Assembly: GCF_017303055.1 (NCBI RefSeq)
Contig: NZ_JAEKJT010000002.1
Span: 1 to 64,000, forward strand
Reading direction: 5' to 3'
Length of the DNA stretch: 64,000 nucleotides
Source of the DNA: Halomonas litopenaei
GTDB taxonomy: Bacteria > Pseudomonadota > Gammaproteobacteria > Pseudomonadales > Halomonadaceae
A program made the position numbers and the translations under genes. Positions 37,624-45,830 of the stretch are shown here, in pieces. The notes under the pieces are model-generated. The model did no database searches and was not told the DNA's origin. It saw nothing but the letters and a program-made list of their open reading frames with translations. Within the stretch, counting starts at the first letter, position 1. Each line of letters opens with the position of its first letter.

Positions 37624-37914
37624 ATGGCACTGCTCGCCGAACATAATGACACCGCTCAGCGTATCGACCTGACCGCCTTTATCGAGGACCTCTACCGCGA
37701 CGGCGACGTCCTTGAGGCCTTGACCCACAGTGATCGTGGTCTTAGCGCCACACGCCTTGATGCCCTTACCCGGACCCGCTCCCAGGCGTCCCGGCTGCGT
37801 CGTCTGCTGCGGCAATCGCTGGTCGTCCACAATCCGCGCGGCAGGCTGATCCTGACACAGGCTGGCCGAAAGCTGGCATTTGAGCTTTACGGCGTGGGCG
37901 CTGCTGATCTCTAG
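37624..37914 (+). CDS. Small putative winged-helix protein
   Basis: 96 residues, basic in the middle. A helix pair (ATRLDALTRTRSQASRLRRLL) is followed by a hairpin-like VVHNPRGRLILTQAGRKLA, which resembles the recognition helix and wing of small MarR/PadR-like folds, but no family is certain. The neat promoter with a dyad upstream would suit an autoregulated DNA-binding protein. It is not linked to any operon: argF ends 384 bp before and low-complexity DNA follows. Confidence 0.62.
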   Translation: MALLAEHNDTAQRIDLTAFIEDLYRDGDVLEALTHSDRGLSATRLDALTRTRSQASRLRRLLRQSLVVHNPRGRLILTQAGRKLAFELYGVGAADL

Positions 37915-38541
37915 GCACCGTTTCAGCGGTTGTAGCCAGCACTCCCGTGGCTGGCTCTCCCGTTTTTGCCCCCCATTTCTGTCCCTCCCATTTCTGTCTC
38001 TCTCGATTCTGGTTCTCTCGATTCTGTCTCTCTCGAATCAGCTTTCCGCCTCCTCAGCTGAACGTCACCCGAGCTGTCTCGCCTGAGCCAACACCAGCCG
38101 CACACCAAGGCTCGATGACGGGCCCTTCCCCCTTGGTCCGCTGACACAGCGACGTCGCCCGATCCCTCTATTCTCCTATCTGATTCCCGCTTTGCGGGGC
38201 AGGCTGATTCCCGCTTTGCGGGGGCACACTGATTCCCGCTCTCAGGGAAGAACATCCGAGCCCGTTTCATCTTGCTGGCTATCGGCGGCGATGCCCTGCC
38301 TATTGCCCTGGGCCGACTCCGCCCTACCTCAAAGGCGCCTGACGACAAAAACATGGCGCTTATTGCCAAGTCGCAACGCCGTCACTTCGCCACACTACCT
38401 CTCGATTCATTCAGCCGCGGAGCGACGAGACGCTGTCTACGCCACGGCGCCGCCCTGTCAGGCGGCGTGAACTCGCCTTCGAGCCACTTGGCATGGGGCC
38501 GCGGCCGACGTCCCGTCATCCGAGATCGAGAGGAGCCCTCC
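37915..38541. other. Low-complexity intergenic DNA with hairpin repeats
   Basis: 627 bp without a credible gene. From about 37961 to 38045 one strand is almost pure pyrimidine, with repeats of TTTCTGTC and CTCTCGATTCTG. From 38180 three copies of CTGATTCCCGC follow at 24-25 bp spacing, the first two containing CCCGCTTTGCGGG, which can form small hairpins. The last ~200 bp lead to the carnitine operon, where no sure promoter was found. Confidence 0.7.
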
Positions 38542-39450
38542 ATGAACCGTAACGTCATCCTTACCTGCGCCGTGACCGGTGCCGGCGATACCACCGGCAA
38601 GAGTCCCAAGGTGCCGGTAACCCCCAAACAGATTGCCAACGACTGCATCGAGGCGGCCAAGGCCGGTGCCAGCATTGCGCACATCCACGTGCGCGACCCG
38701 GAAACTGGCGGCGTCAGCCACTCCCTCGACCACTTCCGTGAAGTCATGGAGCGGGTGCGTGAGGCCGACACCGATATCGTCATGAACATTACCGCTGGGG
38801 GCGGTGGCGACTGGATCCCTGACAGCCAGGACCCCACTCGGGGCGGACCGGGTACCGACATTCAGACGCCGGCCCAACGCCACGAGCCAGTCGGGGAACT
38901 GCTGCCCGAGCTGTGTACGCTGGACTGCGGCAGCCTCAACTTTGGCGACATGATCTACGTCAACTCGGCTGACTGGCTGCGTGAACATGCCCGCCTGGTG
39001 CAGGCTGCCGGGGTCAAGCCTGAGCTGGAGTGCTTCGATCTGGGCCATGTGTGGTTCGCCCGCCAACTGCAGGCTGAAGGCCTGATCGACGGCGACCCGC
39101 TCTACCAACTGTGCCTTGGCATCCCGTGGGGCGCCGAAGCCGATACCGAGACCATGCTGGCGATGCGCAACAAGCTGCCGGCCAACGCCAACTGGGCGGC
39201 ATTCGGCATTGGCCGGCACCAGATGCCGATGGCCGCTCAAGCGGTGATGCTCGGTGGCCATGCCCGGGTTGGGCTCGAGGACAACCTGTACCTCGAAAAG
39301 GGCGTGCTGGCCTCCAACGCTCAACTGGTCGAGAAAGCCGGCAGCCTGATCAACCACCTGGGCGGCAAGGTCATGACACCGGCGGAAACTCGAGATTTCC
39401 TCAAGCTGCGCAACCCACACACCGGCACCATCATGGGAGAACAGGCATGA
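38542..39450 (+). CDS. cdhC: BKACE enzyme: 3-dehydrocarnitine cleavage (CdhC)
   Basis: A 302-residue beta-keto-acid cleavage enzyme (DUF849). It condenses 3-dehydrocarnitine with acetyl-CoA to give acetoacetate and betainyl-CoA. The zinc site HIHVRDP lies near residue 48, and the fold markers ITAGGGGDW and FGIGRHQMPMAAQAV are present. SD GAGGAG before the ATG at 38542; a longer upstream frame runs through low-complexity DNA and is rejected. The next gene is carnitine dehydrogenase in ATGA overlap, which fixes the substrate assignment, and the order cdhC-cdhA-cdhB matches Pseudomonas. Confidence 0.93.
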   Translation: MNRNVILTCAVTGAGDTTGKSPKVPVTPKQIANDCIEAAKAGASIAHIHVRDPETGGVSHSLDHFREVMERVREADTDIVMNITAGGGGDWIPDSQDPTRGGPGTDIQTPAQRHEPVGELLPELCTLDCGSLNFGDMIYVNSADWLREHARLVQAAGVKPELECFDLGHVWFARQLQAEGLIDGDPLYQLCLGIPWGAEADTETMLAMRNKLPANANWAAFGIGRHQMPMAAQAVMLGGHARVGLEDNLYLEKGVLASNAQLVEKAGSLINHLGGKVMTPAETRDFLKLRNPHTGTIMGEQA

Positions 39451-40400
39451 AACAGCTATCTGTCATCGGCACCGGTGTGATCGGCAACGGCTGGATCGCC
39501 CGCGCCCTGGCCAGCGGTTGGAGCGTAGTCGCTTTTGATCCGGACCCCGCCGCCGAAGCGCGCACTCGGGCGTTTGTGGATAATGCCTGGCCTGCGCTGC
39601 AACGCCTGGGTCTGGCCGACGGCGCCAGCATCGACCACCTGCGCTTTGCCTCCTCACTGGAAGCCGCCGTGGACGGCGCCGACCTGATCCAGGAGAACGT
39701 ACCGGAAAGACTCGAGCTCAAGCAGAGCATCCTGGCCCAGATCGACGCCGCGGCGCCTGCCGATGTGCTGGTGGGCTCCTCGACGTCGGGATTCAAGCCC
39801 ACCGACCTGCAGCAGGACTGTGCCAAGTCACCCGGGCGCATCATCGTCGCTCACCCCTTCAATCCGGTCTACCTGCTACCGCTGGTCGAGCTGGTCGGAG
39901 GACAAGCCACGGCGAGCGAGCAGACTCAGCAGGCGCAGGCCCTGTATCAGGCGCTGGACATGCGTCCACTGGTGGTCCGCCGTGAAATCGAAGGGCATAT
40001 TGCCGACCGTCTGATGGAAGCCCTGTGGCGCGAGTCACTGCACCTGGTCAATGACGGCGTAGCCACTACAGAGGAAATCGACGCCGCGGTGGTCTACGGC
40101 TGTGGGCTGCGCTGGTCGCTGATGGGCACCTTCCTGACCTTCCACCTGGCCGGTGGGGAACAGGGCATGCGCCATATGCTGGAGCAGTTCGGACCCGCGC
40201 TGAAGCTCCCCTGGACCAAGCTGGAAGCCCCCGAGCTTACCGATGAGCTGATCGACCGCGTGGTCGAGGGCTGCGAGCATCAGGCGGCCGGCCGCAGCGT
40301 GGCCGAGCTGGATCGTCGTCGCGATGACTTCCTGGTCGAATTGCTGGGCCTGGTGAACAAGTACTGGCCGGAAGCAGAAGGCCTCGAGGGACGTATCTGA
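39447..40400 (+). CDS. cdhA: L-carnitine 3-dehydrogenase
   Basis: Oxidises L-carnitine to 3-dehydrocarnitine with NAD+. 317 residues of the 3-hydroxyacyl-CoA dehydrogenase fold. The NAD-binding Rossmann motif is GTGVIGNGW near the start. The catalytic region has SSTSGFKPTDLQ and the His of VAHPFNPVYLLPLVELVGG, and the helical C-terminal domain has DRLMEALWRE and GCGLRWSLMGTF. The last motif is typical of carnitine dehydrogenases. ATGA overlap with cdhC and TGATG overlap with cdhB show tight coupling. Confidence 0.95.
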   Translation: MKQLSVIGTGVIGNGWIARALASGWSVVAFDPDPAAEARTRAFVDNAWPALQRLGLADGASIDHLRFASSLEAAVDGADLIQENVPERLELKQSILAQIDAAAPADVLVGSSTSGFKPTDLQQDCAKSPGRIIVAHPFNPVYLLPLVELVGGQATASEQTQQAQALYQALDMRPLVVRREIEGHIADRLMEALWRESLHLVNDGVATTEEIDAAVVYGCGLRWSLMGTFLTFHLAGGEQGMRHMLEQFGPALKLPWTKLEAPELTDELIDRVVEGCEHQAAGRSVAELDRRRDDFLVELLGLVNKYWPEAEGLEGRI

Positions 40401-40852
40401 TGGCCTTGCTCAACACCCAGGTGGCGTCACAGTGGGTCGACTACAACGGCCATATGAACGATGCCGAGTACGCCAGGGTATTCTCCCTGGCGGTGGACAG
40501 GCTGATGGAGAACATTGGCCTGGACGATGAGGGCCGGCAACGGCTCGGCTACACCCTGTATACCCTCGAGACCCATCTTCGCTACCTGAAGGAAGCCCAC
40601 GAGGGGCAAGACCTGCAGGTCGATGTTCAGATCGTCGATCAAGATGCCAAGCGCCTGCACCTGTGGTTTGTACTCACCAGTGGAGCGGACCTGCTGGCTA
40701 CCAGCGAGCAAATGCTGATGGGCATCGACACCACCAGCGGCAAGCCTGCTGCCTTCCCCGCAGCGCTCTCTGATGCCTTGGTGACATTGCCCCCCCTGTC
40801 ATCCCCCCCGCCCGAGGGGCTGGGACGGCGGATCGGTATCAGCCGACGCTGA
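40400..40852 (+). CDS. cdhB: Betainyl-CoA thioesterase
   Basis: A 150-residue hot-dog-fold acyl-CoA thioesterase (VDYNGHMNDAEYARVFSLA near the start, ETHLRYLKEAHEG mid-protein). In carnitine operons it releases glycine betaine from betainyl-CoA. The Asp of the DYNGHMND segment is the likely catalytic residue. The last ~25 residues are Pro/Ser-rich and probably loose. It starts on the cdhA stop codon. Confidence 0.92.
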   Translation: MALLNTQVASQWVDYNGHMNDAEYARVFSLAVDRLMENIGLDDEGRQRLGYTLYTLETHLRYLKEAHEGQDLQVDVQIVDQDAKRLHLWFVLTSGADLLATSEQMLMGIDTTSGKPAAFPAALSDALVTLPPLSSPPPEGLGRRIGISRR

Positions 40853-40976
40853 CAGGCTTGGCGTCCTGGCCGGGCCATATCCAGCCAGACCCGCTCAGGC
40901 CCGCCCAGACCAGCTCGGGCCAGGGCGCCATCCACCAGGAATGCTCGGCGACGCCGGGCGGGATCCGGATGTAGCG

Positions 40977-41912
40977 ATGACGATCGACGACTTTGCCAAG
41001 CGCTTCCAACATGGTCTCGACGCCATGGCATCAAGGCCCCTCGCCCTGGCCAGAGGCGACTACGATCGGCTCTGCGCCAGTTTCGCCACGCCGTTGCCCA
41101 CCACCATGCGGGTCACCGACGAGCGGATCGCTGGAGTACCCGTGCGCCGATATCGGCCAGGGAGAGTGAGAGGGAAGGAGAGAGGGACAGCGAGTGGGAG
41201 AGTGGAAGGAAGAGACAGCGTTCTTTCTCACGCCCACGCCCACGCCCACGCCGATACTGGTCAGCAGACCGTGCTCTACATCCATGGTGGCGGCTTCACG
41301 ATCGGCTCGCTGGACAGCCACCAGGGCGTCGCAGCGGGCCTTGCCGAAGCACTCGGGCGAGAGGTGGTAAGTGTGCAGTATCGACTTCTGCCCGAGGCAC
41401 GCTACAGCGACCAGCTCGACGACGTCGATCGGGTGCGCCGCTGGCTTCAGCCCTGTGCCCTGGTGGGGGACAGCGCAGGAGGTCGCCTGGTGCTGGACGT
41501 GGCTCGTGCCGCCAAGGACCCACATCCGCTCGGCATGATCTATCCGCTTCTCGGTGACATGTCCGAGACATCTCTTGGACCCGATGCGCCCTTGCTGAGT
41601 CGTCGGGACGCCCAGGCCGCCTGGGCGATGATTGCCTCCGACGCTGCCCGCGTGGGCGACGCTCCCCCGGTCAGCAGCGCAGTGGAATGCCTGGTCGTGG
41701 AACACGACCCCCTGACCCCAGCGATACTGGCGACGCTGGACCAATGGCGTCAGCAGCGGCGGCAGGTTGGCCTGCATACGGCAGAGGGGATGTTTCACGG
41801 GGCGCTTCACGCCCATGCGCAGCTGGCACCGATGTCGATCACCTGGCGTGGGTTCTGTCGTGCTCTCGCGTGTCACCTCGACGAGCGACACCTAGACTAT
41901 TCTTTGCGTTGA
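40977..41912 (+). CDS. Alpha/beta-hydrolase esterase, HocS-like (short acylcarnitines)
   Basis: About 311 residues of the hormone-sensitive-lipase class. The oxyanion motif is HGGGFT, the nucleophile Ser is in GDSAGG, the acid is in VEHDPLTPA, and the His is in GMFHGA near the end, so the triad is complete. In Pseudomonas the carnitine operon ends with a lipase-like gene whose product hydrolyses short O-acylcarnitines (HocS), and the position here is the same. An odd insertion lies before the oxyanion motif: an Arg/Gly/Ser/Glu stretch from purine-rich DNA, then (His-Ala)4 encoded by four CACGCC units at 41229-41252. Start at 40977 or 40941 is uncertain. Confidence 0.78.
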   Translation: MTIDDFAKRFQHGLDAMASRPLALARGDYDRLCASFATPLPTTMRVTDERIAGVPVRRYRPGRVRGKERGTASGRVEGRDSVLSHAHAHAHADTGQQTVLYIHGGGFTIGSLDSHQGVAAGLAEALGREVVSVQYRLLPEARYSDQLDDVDRVRRWLQPCALVGDSAGGRLVLDVARAAKDPHPLGMIYPLLGDMSETSLGPDAPLLSRRDAQAAWAMIASDAARVGDAPPVSSAVECLVVEHDPLTPAILATLDQWRQQRRQVGLHTAEGMFHGALHAHAQLAPMSITWRGFCRALACHLDERHLDYSLR

Positions 41913-42050
41913 AGTGCCTCTCTACCCCTCTGATTCATAAGCACTTATCGGGTTAGAAGCAGCACAGTCACGACGTTATCACTCCACTCCAGCGAGGTTC
42001 CCACCGATCGATCGCCGTCCCTCCTTTTTCAATAAGACAACGAGACACCA

Positions 42051-43436
42051 ATGAAACAGAACATGTCCACATTGGTGGCCACCGTGGTCACCGTCATTAC
42101 GCTTATTGCCTTTGCTGCCATCGCCCCAGGTAGCTTTCAGACCATCCTTGATGTCATCAAGGTCAATGTCATCGGCAACTTGGGCTTCATCTTCACCTAC
42201 CCGGCCTTTGTTGCCTCCATCGTGTTTGTCGTCCTGATGTTTACCCCACTGGGCCGCTTGAAATTCGGTGATGAGCCGCCAGAATTTTCGACGCTCGCCT
42301 GGCTAGGCATGCTTTTCGCCACCGGCATGGGTATTGGATTGGTCACCTGGGGAGTGCTGGAGCCTCACTATCACGTCGAGGCCGGGAACAGTTCCGATCA
42401 AGCACTGCTATATGCGTTCAATCACTGGGGGCTACTGGCCTGGGCAGGCTATCTTGCCATCGGCGTCATCTTTGCCCACTGCATGTACAACCTGAGGATC
42501 GAGAAACCTGCCGAGACCTTGCTGGGAGGCGGTTTCCTCAGCAAGTTGAACCTGGTGAGCCTGGTCGTTTCCACCGTGATCGGGCTTTCGCTGACGTTCT
42601 CCTATGCCACCGATCCCCTCAAGCAAAGCCTGGAGCAGTTCTTTGGCATCCAGGCCAGTCCAACCTTGATCATCAGTGTGCTGGCCATCTTTGCCATCGC
42701 CTCGAGTGCCTCGGGGCTCAAGCGGGGCATCAAATGGCTAAGCAACTACAACACGTTATTCGCGCTGATACTGTTGACCAGCGTGTTACTGCTGACATCC
42801 CCCTGGGACATCGTTTCGACGCTGGCGCGCCTGTTGCCGGAATACCTGGTGAAATATCCGCTGATGGCGACCGATATTGGCCTGGGGGATCCTGAGCGCA
42901 AGGCCTGGCTCGCGGATTGGCTATATGCCTTCGAGGCTGCCTGGTACGGTTGGTTCATCTTCACCGGGGTGTTTATCGCCCGCATCTCCAAGGGGCGTAC
43001 GCTCCGCCAACTCGTGCTAGGCGTCATGCTGGTGCCGAGCCTATTCTCGTGTTTGTGGTTTACGACCTTCGGCCTCGGCGGATTGGAGACAGGCTCAGAG
43101 GACGTCTTTGCGCTGATGGCCACCCTGGATAGCCATGGCATTCTTTCGGCCATTCTGGCCCTGAACATCCTGCTGTTCTTCGTCACCAGCGCGGATTCCG
43201 CTGGCCTGGTCTGCGAAATGCTGACCGTCAAACGCTCCAGAGCGTTCTGGATCGTGGCCATGTCTTTGCTGGCGATCGTGATCAACTGGCTGGAAGGTGA
43301 CATCTTCAAGGTCATCCTGACCCTGATTTCCGTCGCGGCCATTCCTGTGGCCTTTGGCATCTTTGCGCTGGTAGCAGCCTTCTTGCTGCGCCTTCGAGGC
43401 CAGCACACCCCATTGCCCACTCAGGACGACGGCTAA
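42051..43436 (+). CDS. BCCT-family quaternary-amine transporter
   Basis: 461 residues, twelve membrane helices, slightly short for the family. The BCCT signature GMGIGLVTWGVLEPHYH is near residue 100, and the helix-8 region reads EAAWYGWFIFTGVFIARISKGRT. Compared with the usual WAWWISWSPF box, two Trp remain while the first Trp position is Ala or Glu and the Pro is lost, so the ligand cage differs from classic betaine carriers. It has no long C-terminal osmosensing tail. It stands 138 bp after the carnitine operon on the same strand, which suggests uptake of carnitine or a related compound. Confidence 0.88.
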   Translation: MKQNMSTLVATVVTVITLIAFAAIAPGSFQTILDVIKVNVIGNLGFIFTYPAFVASIVFVVLMFTPLGRLKFGDEPPEFSTLAWLGMLFATGMGIGLVTWGVLEPHYHVEAGNSSDQALLYAFNHWGLLAWAGYLAIGVIFAHCMYNLRIEKPAETLLGGGFLSKLNLVSLVVSTVIGLSLTFSYATDPLKQSLEQFFGIQASPTLIISVLAIFAIASSASGLKRGIKWLSNYNTLFALILLTSVLLLTSPWDIVSTLARLLPEYLVKYPLMATDIGLGDPERKAWLADWLYAFEAAWYGWFIFTGVFIARISKGRTLRQLVLGVMLVPSLFSCLWFTTFGLGGLETGSEDVFALMATLDSHGILSAILALNILLFFVTSADSAGLVCEMLTVKRSRAFWIVAMSLLAIVINWLEGDIFKVILTLISVAAIPVAFGIFALVAAFLLRLRGQHTPLPTQDDG

Positions 43437-43540
43437 GCAAGCGCTGACGTCATCAGCCGAACGGCGTTAGGCGCCCAGAGCCCGGGACCTGGAACCCGAA
43501 GTCTATGAGGCTCAGGTGCCAAGTTAGAGCAGCGTGTACG

Positions 43541-43570
43541 CAGACAGGGCCTGATGTCAGGCCCTGTCTG
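43541..43570. terminator. Perfect hairpin between convergent BCCT and repeat-protein genes
   Basis: A 14-bp perfect inverted repeat (CAGACAGGGCCTGA / TCAGGCCCTGTCTG) lies between convergent genes, about 105 bp from the BCCT stop and 80 bp from the other. No T run, so its terminator activity is uncertain. Confidence 0.6.
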
Positions 43571-43647
43571 CAGCCTATGGCGAGTGCCATGGCGCCCTGT
43601 AGCACTCTGGCTAACACCTTCACTCAGGCGCTAGCGGCAAAGCGCCA

Positions 43648-44937
43648 TTAGAACTTGCCCAGTTCAGCCTCGAGCGGAAACATGGCGGCGGATAGCTCGC
43701 CCACGCTCATGACCGGTGACGCCGGCGCCTTGGCACTCGGCCAGGCCTTCAGCAAGCCCTCGTAGCCCTCCTCCAGGGCAGCATAAGCGCCTGCTTCGCG
43801 AAACAGCTCGGCGTGGCGCTCCAGCGACTCACGGGCCGTCAGCACAAATCCACGGCCATCCTGATACTCCACTACATTGACGAACTCACCGTCGTCGACC
43901 GCTTCTTCGTACTCGTGCAGCGCAGTCTGCAACAGCGCCAGCTGGACCTTGGCCTGGAAGCCAGCATCCTTCTCGAGTTCATCGTCCACGTCGCCCATGG
44001 CGGCCACGATGGTAGCGCGCAGCGACTCATACTCTGCCTCGTATTCGCTCCAGTCTCCGCCCTGCTGGACCTGGCCAGAAAAGTCTTCCAAGGTCTCGTC
44101 GAAGGCCTCGATTCCGCGGGTCTCCAACGCCTTGGCGATGCCCGGATAGACCTCATGGTAGGGATGACCGAAATGCGGGTAGGAAGCGGTCTTTGAACCT
44201 TCGGTGTAGAGCTCCTTGGCCACCTGAAGGTGCCCCAGCATCAGGGCGAGTTCTGTGGTGTAGATACCAGGATTGGCCGTGTCTACGTGGCCATGCTCGC
44301 CGCCTTCACCACCTTCGCCACCTTCGCCGCCTTCACCACCTTCACCACCTTCGCCGCCTTCACCACCTTCACCGCCTTCACCGCCTTCACCACCTTCACC
44401 GCCGGCAGTAGCAGTTAAATAGGCAAATACCGCGTAGGGGTCGCTAGCCAAGGAGCCGTGCTCGCCGCCTTCACCGCCTTCGCCACCTTCGCCACCTTCA
44501 CCGCCGTGGCCGTGCTCGCCACCTTCGCCGCCTTCACCGCCTTCACCGCCTTCACCACCGTGGCCGTGTTCTCCGCCTTCGCCGCCGTGGCCGTGCTCTC
44601 CACCTTCGCCGCCTTCACCGCCGTGGCCGTGTTCTCCGCCTTCGCCACCTTCACCACCTTCACCACCTTCACCGCCGTGGCCGTGTTCTCCGCCTTCGCC
44701 ACCTTCACCACCTTCACCGCCGTGGCCGTGTTCTCCGCCTTCGCCACCTTCGCCACCGTGGCCGTGCTCTCCGCCTTCACCACCTTCGCCGCCGTGGCCA
44801 GCTTGCCCCGCTTCGTGCACAACGCCGTCTTGCGTCATTTCCTCGTCGCCATGATGATCGGCCCAGGCGGTGCCGGTTCCGAGCAAAAGGCTGGTGCCTA
44901 CACCGATCCACAGTTTGGTGCGGGTCTCTTGGGTCAT
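43648..44937 (-). CDS. Exported Gly-Glu-His repeat protein, probable metal binder
   Basis: 429 residues. A signal peptide (MTQETRTKLWIGVGTSLLL...TAWA) is followed by HHGDEE and a ~110-residue block of GGE repeats broken by seven HGHGG units. A spacer reads SLASDPYAVFAYLTATA, a second pure GGE block ends in HGHVD, and a ~200-residue helical domain (TELALMLGHLQVAKELY, HFGHPYHEVYPGIAKAL, then many Glu) completes it. His and Glu at this density suggest binding of iron, zinc or nickel in the periplasm. The gene is divergent from piuC with a Fur-box-like dyad between, which favours iron; this is inference. The ATG at 44937 has GAGGA 8 bp upstream. No named family recognised. Confidence 0.8.
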   Translation of the reverse strand: MTQETRTKLWIGVGTSLLLGTGTAWADHHGDEEMTQDGVVHEAGQAGHGGEGGEGGEHGHGGEGGEGGEHGHGGEGGEGGEGGEHGHGGEGGEGGEGGEGGEHGHGGEGGEGGEHGHGGEGGEHGHGGEGGEGGEGGEGGEHGHGGEGGEGGEGGEGGEHGSLASDPYAVFAYLTATAGGEGGEGGEGGEGGEGGEGGEGGEGGEGGEGGEGGEHGHVDTANPGIYTTELALMLGHLQVAKELYTEGSKTASYPHFGHPYHEVYPGIAKALETRGIEAFDETLEDFSGQVQQGGDWSEYEAEYESLRATIVAAMGDVDDELEKDAGFQAKVQLALLQTALHEYEEAVDDGEFVNVVEYQDGRGFVLTARESLERHAELFREAGAYAALEEGYEGLLKAWPSAKAPASPVMSVGELSAAMFPLEAELGKF

Positions 44938-45064
44938 GATGAACATCCTCGTTGTAGCTGCTGTCGGTTTTCCGCGCCTGTTGCCATCTGGGGGCTACGC
45001 GCGCTAAGGGTGGCGGCAGGTTCCGCCAATGGTCCATGACTATCCTGGACGCGACATGTGACCA

Positions 45065-45088
45065 AGTGTAATGCAAATGATTAACACT
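45065..45088. promoter_or_regulatory. Fur-box-like dyad between repeat protein and piuC
   Basis: The inverted ends AGTGT and ACACT flank AATGCAAATGATTA. The core AATGCAAATGATT matches 10 of 13 bases of the Fur-box core AATGATAATCATT. A TACAAT -10-like box for piuC starts 5 bp downstream (45093-45098), so a bound repressor would block it. piuC genes are Fur-controlled in pseudomonads. Confidence 0.55.
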
Positions 45089-45120
45089 AGGGTACAATTC
45101 ACCATTTGCGAGGGGCAACG

Positions 45121-45795
45121 ATGATTCTCTGTATCGACCAAGTGCTCTCCAACGAGCTGCTGACACGCATTCGCCAGACCCTGGGCGAAGCCCGTTTCCG
45201 CGACGGCAAGGAAACAGCGGGCTGGCACGCACGCACGGTGAAACAGAATCAGCAGGCGAGCGGCCAGGACCCTGCCATCGCCAGCCTGCGCGACGATGTC
45301 ATGAAGACGTTGGCCAACCACACGCTGTTTCAGATCGCCGCCAGGCCCCGACGCATGAAGCCGGTGATGTTCAGTCGCTATCAGCAGGGCATGACCTACG
45401 GCAACCATGTCGATGATGCGGTGATGCCCACGCCCCAGGGCCCCATGCGTACCGACCTGTCCTTCACCCTCTTTCTGGAGGAGCCAGCCCACTACGATGG
45501 GGGTGAGTTGATCATGGACACTCCCCAGGGTGAGCAGCGCTACAAGTTACCGGCGGGCTCCATGATCCTCTATCCGTCGTCGACCCTGCACCGGGTGGAC
45601 CCTGTGACCCGGGGTGAGCGACTGGCCGCGGTGGGATGGCTGCAAAGCCAGGTGCGTCAGCCGGAACAACGGGAGATCCTGTTTGACCTGGACACCACCC
45701 GGCGCCAGATATTTGAACGCGATGGCAAGACCGCTGACTTTGACGCCATTTCCAAGAGCCTGGCCAACCTGCTGCGCATGTGGGCCGACATCTGA
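45121..45795 (+). CDS. piuC: PKHD-type Fe(II)/2-oxoglutarate dioxygenase
   Basis: 224 residues. The iron ligands are HVD of YGNHVDDA near residue 98 and the His of STLHRVDPVT near 160; the Arg for 2-oxoglutarate lies ten residues later. In Pseudomonas PiuC sits beside the siderophore receptor PiuA and is iron-regulated, but its substrate is not settled. No receptor gene adjoins here; instead the repeat protein is divergent. SD GAGGGG before the ATG. Confidence 0.88.
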   Translation: MILCIDQVLSNELLTRIRQTLGEARFRDGKETAGWHARTVKQNQQASGQDPAIASLRDDVMKTLANHTLFQIAARPRRMKPVMFSRYQQGMTYGNHVDDAVMPTPQGPMRTDLSFTLFLEEPAHYDGGELIMDTPQGEQRYKLPAGSMILYPSSTLHRVDPVTRGERLAAVGWLQSQVRQPEQREILFDLDTTRRQIFERDGKTADFDAISKSLANLLRMWADI

Positions 45796-45830
45796 TCCCC
45801 TGCACCAGGGCTAAGCCCCATCCACTGGCG

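Noticed and set aside
37624..37914. Antitoxin of a toxin-antitoxin pair
   Set aside because: No partner gene of suitable size lies next to it; the downstream DNA is low complexity.
37923..38369. 148-codon minus-strand frame with SRETE-like repeats
   Set aside because: It arises from the polypyrimidine tract; no SD, no recognisable domain.
44272..44810. Regular short repeats that could suggest a CRISPR or VNTR locus
   Set aside because: The period is nine bases without unique spacers and lies in frame inside a coding sequence; not CRISPR.
44458..45039. Plus-strand frame rich in Phe, Thr, Ala and Val
   Set aside because: It is the reverse-strand reading of the GGE/HGH repeats and has no SD; the minus-strand gene has a signal peptide and SD.
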